In this document: in pieces, positions 59,664 to 64,000 of the stretch
Layout: each line of letters begins with the position of its first letter
Numbering within the stretch: position 1 is the stretch's first letter
Source: an uncultured Lachnoclostridium sp.
GTDB lineage: Bacteria; Bacillota; Clostridia; Lachnospirales; Lachnospiraceae
Direction: 5' to 3'
Length of the DNA: 64,000 nt
Assembly: GCA_905212635.1 (NCBI GenBank)
Contig: CAJMFH010000010.1
Location: 1 to 64,000 of the forward strand
The notes under the pieces: model-generated
The model's input: only the letters and a program-made list of their open reading frames with translations
Told to the model about the DNA's origin: nothing
Database searches by the model: none
Position numbers and translations under genes: made by a program

Positions 59664-61346
59664 ATGGCATCGCAAAAAAATAAAAAACAACTGGTATGGC
59701 TTCTTCTGACAGCTTTATTTTTCACGCAAATGCCTGTAAATGAGGTAAAAGCGCAGACGGCAGTACGTCCATCCGGTACACCATATCCGGCAGTCTCAGC
59801 CTCGCCACTACCTACGACTACAACAGTAGAAACGAACACGTCATCAGCTGCGCCATCGGGTACATTTCCGACGGCATCTGCCACGACGATCCCTTCAGCG
59901 GCGCCGACGGCTTCACCGAAAGCTACGCCATTTACCCTGTTAAATAAAAATGCCGCGCGTCAGGTGATTAAAAAGAAAGTGCAGTATCAGATTTCTTCGT
60001 ATGTAACAGATACTGTGACATTGAAAACGTCTTTAAAAGCAAAATTTGAACCGGTCGGCGAGACCGTTTCGCTGTGCCGCCGCGGAATGCTGAAAATAGA
60101 AAAGAACGGACAAGTGAAATGCACGAAAAAAGGGCAGTCTAAGGCGCAAAATTGTCAGATAAAAGTGACGGAAGCCACAGGAGAACGAAGTTTCACGGTA
60201 AAGATCCGGTTTGAAAAGAAACTGGAAAATAAAGGGAAAAACGCGGAACTTATCTATCAGGGCAAACAGGCGAAAATACGCACAAATTACAAAATGAGCC
60301 GTCTTGCCTTTGCTTCGTCCAATAAAAAAACGGCGACAGTCGATAAAAAGGGAAGGATTACGGCGCGCAAAAAGGGAAAAACGACAATAAGTGTAAAAGT
60401 CAAAGGATCCGAAAAAAATGAGTTCAAAATACGCATTACGGTAAAAGAAGAGCCGTGGATCGTCAATGTGAAAAACAGTCGGTATACGTATGAGGACATG
60501 ACTTCCGATCTTCGGAAGATCGCTTGGAAATATCGTGGCAAAGCGTCATTACAGAACCTCGGCAGCAGCGAAGACGGTCGTGCGATCTGGTGCCTCCGCA
60601 TCGGAAGTCCGTATGCTTCGAAAAAATATCTGATCAATGGCGGAATCCATGCCAGAGAGTGGCTGAACTGTCAGATGCTCACCCATAAAAGTGAGGAAAT
60701 CCTCCGGGAATATGCGGATTACAAGAGTGCACTCAAAGGAAAATGTATTTACATTGTTCCAATGATCAATCCCGATGGTGTGACAATTTCACAATTCGGA
60801 TTCAATGCCATCCGCAATTCGAAACTGCGGAAGATCTGTAAAAAGACCAAAAATTCAGCGAGAACCTGGAAAGGCAATGCCCGCGGTGTAAACTTGAACT
60901 TTAACTGCCCGGGCGGCTGGAACAAAAAAGGAAAATCTAAGAAAGCCGACGGACTTTCTTATCCGGGAAAAAAGGCGGCATCGGAGAAGGAAACCCGTGT
61001 GATGATGAATTTTGTCAATCATATTTCCGGCTGGAAGGCATCCCTTAATTACCATTCCACCGGAAGCATCCTGTATTGGAATTACAACGTTGAAGCCGAA
61101 GCATCGCTGTATGCGAGGCAAAAGGCGCTGGCTGAAAAGGTAAACAGTTTTACCCATTACCGCCTTATGCCAAAATCCATCAGCACAGACCCCAATGGCG
61201 GATTTGGCGACTGGCTCATTTACAACAAAAAAATTCCGAATGTGACCGTTGAGACCGGTTCTGTCATGTCGCCACTGCCACATTCCCAATTGAAAAAGAT
61301 ACAGAAGGAAAATGGAGAACTTCTGAGCTGGTTTATCAAACAATAA
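59664..61346 (+). CDS. Secreted M14-family zinc carboxypeptidase with Ig-like domain
   Basis: A 560-residue exported protein: signal peptide to about 31, Thr/Pro linker, a BIG2-like domain (about 90-265), then an M14 peptidase. Zinc ligands: His and Glu in GGIHAREWLN (near 331 and 334) and His in LNYHSTGS (near 463). MINPDGV, the NLNFNCPGGW pocket segment and the catalytic Glu in TVETGS (near 530) are present. It trims C-terminal residues from peptides or wall stems outside the cell. AAGGGGG lies 7 bases before the ATG. Confidence 0.92.
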   Translation: MASQKNKKQLVWLLLTALFFTQMPVNEVKAQTAVRPSGTPYPAVSASPLPTTTTVETNTSSAAPSGTFPTASATTIPSAAPTASPKATPFTLLNKNAARQVIKKKVQYQISSYVTDTVTLKTSLKAKFEPVGETVSLCRRGMLKIEKNGQVKCTKKGQSKAQNCQIKVTEATGERSFTVKIRFEKKLENKGKNAELIYQGKQAKIRTNYKMSRLAFASSNKKTATVDKKGRITARKKGKTTISVKVKGSEKNEFKIRITVKEEPWIVNVKNSRYTYEDMTSDLRKIAWKYRGKASLQNLGSSEDGRAIWCLRIGSPYASKKYLINGGIHAREWLNCQMLTHKSEEILREYADYKSALKGKCIYIVPMINPDGVTISQFGFNAIRNSKLRKICKKTKNSARTWKGNARGVNLNFNCPGGWNKKGKSKKADGLSYPGKKAASEKETRVMMNFVNHISGWKASLNYHSTGSILYWNYNVEAEASLYARQKALAEKVNSFTHYRLMPKSISTDPNGGFGDWLIYNKKIPNVTVETGSVMSPLPHSQLKKIQKENGELLSWFIKQ

Positions 61347-61410
61347 AGTGCGTGGATTGGTCGATTTTCACACCTTGGCTCAGAATAGTTGAAAATTTTT
61401 GAAAAAATCC

Positions 61411-61439
61411 TTGACATTACAAAAAATATTTGATACAAT
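61411..61439 (+). promoter_or_regulatory. Promoter of the tRNA-Leu gene
   Basis: TTGACA (61411-61416), 17 bases, TACAAT (61434-61439). Confidence 0.85.
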
Positions 61440-61480
61440 AGTCAAGCAGTCAAGTCGTGGACACGATTTGACTGCGGTAT

Positions 61481-61563
61481 GCGGAGTTGCTGGAATTGGC
61501 AGACAGGCATGACTAAGGATCATGTGTCTCAAAGACGTGTGGGTTCAAGTCCCATACTCCGCA
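61481..61563 (+). tRNA. tRNA-Leu(AAG)
   Basis: Acceptor stem GCGGAGT (61481-61487) with ACTCCGC (61556-61562) and discriminator A. The anticodon stem CATGA/TCATG encloses the loop CTAAGGA, so the anticodon is AAG at 61515-61517 (Leu, codon CUU). A long variable arm (GTCT-CAAA-GAC) confirms class II. The T-arm GTGGG-TTCAAGT-CCCAT is normal. The 3' CCA is not encoded. Confidence 0.95.
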
Positions 61564-61565
61564 TG

Positions 61566-61600
61566 AAAGAGCAAATACGTTATGTGTTTGCTCTTTTTTT
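61566..61600 (+). terminator. Terminator of the tRNA-Leu gene
   Basis: AAAGAGCAAATAC pairs with GTGTTTGCTCTTT around GTTAT and continues into a T-run. Confidence 0.9.
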
Positions 61601-61661
61601 GTAGAACAAGCCGACAGGTGCCATCAGTGCATGGCGTTGAAAATGAAAGGAAGGGAACGAA

Positions 61662-62372
61662 ATGAAACTACGAATATTGGCAGCAGGATTGATTGTGGGA
61701 GTATTGATGACGGGAGGAGTGACACAGGCAGCGACAAAAGATGGACAAAAAGTGGTGGCAATTGATGCCGGACACCAGCTGCGTGGCAACAGTTCATTGG
61801 AGCCAAATGGCCCGGGATCTTCCACCAAAAAGGCAAAAGTGACTTCCGGAACTTCGGGAAAGGCAAGCGGACTTGGAGAATACCAGTTGAACCTTCAGGT
61901 AGCGAAAAAGGTAAAGAAAGAACTGGTGGCAAGAGGATATAAAGTGGTTATGGTGCGTACAAAGCACAATGTCAACATTTCCAATGTAGAGCGTGCGAAG
62001 GTGGCAAATGCCGCGAAGGCAGATGCCTTTATCCGCATTCACGCAAATTCCTCGGAGAGTTCTTCCGTAAGTGGCGCATTGTCGATCGCTCCGACAGCAA
62101 ATAACAAATATATGTCGAAAAAGGTGCGCAAAGCCAGCCAGAAATTTTCCAAGAAAATGATACAAAAATATTGTGCGGCGACAGGCGCAAAAAACCGTGG
62201 AGTAATGTACACTGACACAATGACAGGCATCAACTGGTGCAAAGTCCCTGTTACGATCATTGAGATGGGATTTATGAGCAACCGCGCCGAAGACCTGAAA
62301 ATGGCATCGGCTTCTTACCAGAAAAAGATGGTAAAAGGAATTGCCGATGGCGTCGATGCTTTTCTAAAATAG
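61662..62372 (+). CDS. Secreted N-acetylmuramoyl-L-alanine amidase (Amidase_3)
   Basis: A 236-residue protein with a signal peptide (residues 1-23, cleavage at TQA-AT) and one catalytic domain. Zinc ligands: His in VVAIDAGHQ, Glu in GLGEYQLN, and His in FIRIHANSS; the catalytic Glu is in IIEMGFMSN. Amidase_3 enzymes cut the bond between MurNAc and the stem peptide in peptidoglycan. GGAAGGGAACG precedes the ATG. There is no separate binding domain, so it is a short form. Single gene between tRNA-Leu and the second xylanase. Confidence 0.94.
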   Translation: MKLRILAAGLIVGVLMTGGVTQAATKDGQKVVAIDAGHQLRGNSSLEPNGPGSSTKKAKVTSGTSGKASGLGEYQLNLQVAKKVKKELVARGYKVVMVRTKHNVNISNVERAKVANAAKADAFIRIHANSSESSSVSGALSIAPTANNKYMSKKVRKASQKFSKKMIQKYCAATGAKNRGVMYTDTMTGINWCKVPVTIIEMGFMSNRAEDLKMASASYQKKMVKGIADGVDAFLK

Positions 62373-62425
62373 ACAAGGAAATATCTGGAAAAGGTGTAAA
62401 ATTTGTGTAAATTGCACAAAAAAGA

Positions 62426-62453
62426 TTGACTTTTCGAAAAAACCTGTTAATAT
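62426..62453 (+). promoter_or_regulatory. Promoter of the second GH10 gene
   Basis: TTGACT (62426-62431), 16 bases, TAATAT (62448-62453). The leader that follows holds a hairpin GCGATTGC-TTCG-GCAGTCGC with TTTTCT (62467-62490), close to the start, which could attenuate transcription. Confidence 0.6.
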
Positions 62454-62597
62454 CTAACTATGATGAGCGATTGCTTCGGCAGTCGCTTTTCTAACCTGTA
62501 TTCTGGGTGATTTGGAGAATTTTAGTACGTTTCATAGAAAGCACCGTATGATGTTGGGAGGAGTACTATTTTGGAGAGCCAAATTGGAGGAATACGT

Positions 62598-64000
62598 ATG
62601 GAGAAAACAAAGAAAAGTAAGGCAGCAAAATGGCTGGCAGCACTTTTGATCACAGCGATGATCGGAACATTATGTGCGCCGGCAGAGCACGGTATGGCAG
62701 CAAAGAAACCAAGATTATCTAAAAAATCGGTCACTCTGACGATTGGACAATCCCAAAAAATTAAAGTGAAAAATGTCACGAAAAAGACAAAGATCACATG
62801 GAAAAGTAAGAACAAGAAAATTGCGGCCGTCAGCAAAACGGGAAAAATAAAGGCCAAAAAGAAAGGAAAGACCTATATTACAAGCCGTTTCCGTTATCGT
62901 GGCAAAAAGTATATTTTAAAATGTCGTGTAACGGTTCAAAAGAAAACGGTAATTGCGACGGAAGAACCGGAGGCAGAGGAGACGACAGCACCAAGTGCAA
63001 AACCGGATGTGAAACCAAGTGTGCAGCCGAGTGCGAAACCGAGTGGTAACCCAAGTGCAAAACCGCCGGTGCAGCCATCCGCGCAACCAAGCGGAGTCCC
63101 ATCAGTCGAGCCAAGCACACAGCCGAGCGGCCAGCCGTCAATCGAGCCAAGTGCACAGCCGAGCGGCCAGCCGGTGGGACCGACAGTACAGCCAAGTACA
63201 GCGCCGAGCGGCGAACCGTCAGCAGCACCGTCTGCGGAACCAAGCAGCGAACCGACGAAAGTGCCGGGAACACCGATTCCTGCCGAAGAGGGAAAAGCAC
63301 TTTCGCTGGATTTTGAAGATGGGACAAACACATATGTGACCGGTCGACAGGGCCAAGAGACATTGACTGTGGAAAAAGGTGGTTATAATGACAACTACTG
63401 TCTGAAAGTTTCAAATCGACTGAAAAACTGGGCAGGCCCGCAGATTGACGTAACCCATAATGTAACGGATTACACTACCTATACGATAGAAGCTTATGTC
63501 AAACATCAGGCAGGCGGCGACCGCATGATCAACTGCATGTGGCAGGCCGAGGATTTCGCCGGAAATGTTACATATACAACGATTCAGTCCTTGAAAGTAC
63601 CTACCGGCAACTGGAAGAAGATTGAAGCGACCGTTGTAGCACCGGGAGATGTCAAACAGCTGCATATGTATTTTGAAATGCAGAATTATACGAGTGATTT
63701 TTATGTAGACAACATTTCAGTAACAGAAAAACATCTGGATCTCGATCAGGTGCTGGCAGCGGAAAGCCTGAGTGAAGCATACAGCGCACAGTTCCCGATG
63801 GGATGTGAAGTCTACAGTTACAATTTGAAAAATCAGGAAATCCTTCAATTCATCAAACATCACTACACCAGAGTAACATTTGGAGATGAATTGAAGCCGG
63901 AAAGCCTTCTGAATCAGGAAAAATCCATCGCGTCCGAAGATGGTATGCCGGTCATCAATACCGACACCATTGATAAATGTCTGAGTCTTGCCCAGGCAAA
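62598..64000 (+). CDS. Second secreted GH10 xylanase, truncated by the window end
   Basis: A frame of 467 codons open to the right edge, starting at ATG after TTGGAGG. Signal peptide to about 34 (AAKKPRLS begins the mature part), a basic BIG2-like Ig domain (SKKSVTLTIGQSQKIKVKNV), a Pro/Ser/Gln/Glu linker of repeated QPSxxPS units, a CBM4/9/22-like domain (LDFEDGTNTYVTGRQG...FYVDNISVTE), and the beginning of a GH10 barrel (YTRVTFGDELKPESLL). The catalytic glutamates lie beyond the window. Domain order repeats that of the xylanase at 42048, so the two are probably paralogues. Confidence 0.9.
   Translation, partial: MEKTKKSKAAKWLAALLITAMIGTLCAPAEHGMAAKKPRLSKKSVTLTIGQSQKIKVKNVTKKTKITWKSKNKKIAAVSKTGKIKAKKKGKTYITSRFRYRGKKYILKCRVTVQKKTVIATEEPEAEETTAPSAKPDVKPSVQPSAKPSGNPSAKPPVQPSAQPSGVPSVEPSTQPSGQPSIEPSAQPSGQPVGPTVQPSTAPSGEPSAAPSAEPSSEPTKVPGTPIPAEEGKALSLDFEDGTNTYVTGRQGQETLTVEKGGYNDNYCLKVSNRLKNWAGPQIDVTHNVTDYTTYTIEAYVKHQAGGDRMINCMWQAEDFAGNVTYTTIQSLKVPTGNWKKIEATVVAPGDVKQLHMYFEMQNYTSDFYVDNISVTEKHLDLDQVLAAESLSEAYSAQFPMGCEVYSYNLKNQEILQFIKHHYTRVTFGDELKPESLLNQEKSIASEDGMPVINTDTIDKCLSLAQA

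Overview
The window reads as chromosomal DNA of a Gram-positive gut-type Firmicute, most likely a fibre-degrading Lachnospiraceae. Supporting signs are strong GGAGG ribosome binding sites, sigma-A promoters with 17-bp spacers, a T-box before thrS, AddAB rather than RecBCD, very large secreted proteins with Ig-like/InlB-like modules and Pro/Thr/Ser linkers, and two secreted GH10 xylanases. I cannot assign a genus. No rRNA, phage, insertion sequence or CRISPR array is visible.

Layout. 1-950: tail of an unknown gene, a small (p)ppGpp-hydrolase-like HD protein and a membrane peptide. 990-5900: an accessory locus with a PadR regulator, a DUF6120-like protein and a secreted protein facing left, and a 17-codon leader ORF, a small exported protein and a MacB-like three-gene ABC exporter facing right, all from back-to-back promoters. 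6070-9360: a second ABC system whose permease carries a degenerate M1-aminopeptidase-like ectodomain. 9430-16030: a 2199-residue surface protein. 16180-19340: an HD-GYP protein, a cation antiporter and a membrane zinc protease. 19387-21640: a 6S-like RNA and NAD synthetase. 22190-29090: addB-addA. 29110-33090: a methyltransferase and two exported wall proteins. 33370-38250: clpC, a conserved small protein, radA and a membrane protein. 38360-42000: secreted proteins (NlpC/P60), RidA and a cytidylate-kinase-like protein. 42050-44280: GH10 xylanase. 44280-46210: a repeat-rich non-coding stretch with a 23-bp tandem array feeding the promoter of a DUF4143 ATPase. 46230-51450: MFS transporter, acetyltransferase, large DUF6273 surface protein. 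51450-55100: T-box/thrS and small membrane proteins. 55220-57740: a leucine-rich-repeat surface protein split by an in-frame TGA. 57740-59600: infC-rpmI-rplT with a long leader and a rare AUC start. 59660-64000: M14 carboxypeptidase, tRNA-Leu(AAG), amidase, and the 5' part of a second GH10 xylanase that runs off the window.

How it fits together. Core genes (addAB, clpC-radA, thrS, infC operon, nadE) are interleaved with an unusually dense set of cell-surface and secreted genes: xylanases, wall hydrolases (GH73, NlpC/P60, amidase), a carboxypeptidase and repeat proteins. This suits an organism living on plant polysaccharide with a heavily remodelled surface.

The observations most worth following are: the peptide/exporter locus at 2.3-5.9 kb with its leader ORF and hairpins; a structured element present twice (33188-33266 on plus, 40467-40547 on minus) with compensatory base changes and the same orientation relative to the downstream gene; the 23-bp repeat array upstream of the DUF4143 ATPase; and the TGA that replaces an expected Trp codon in the leucine-rich-repeat protein. 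All calls come from reading the sequence; no database search was run.
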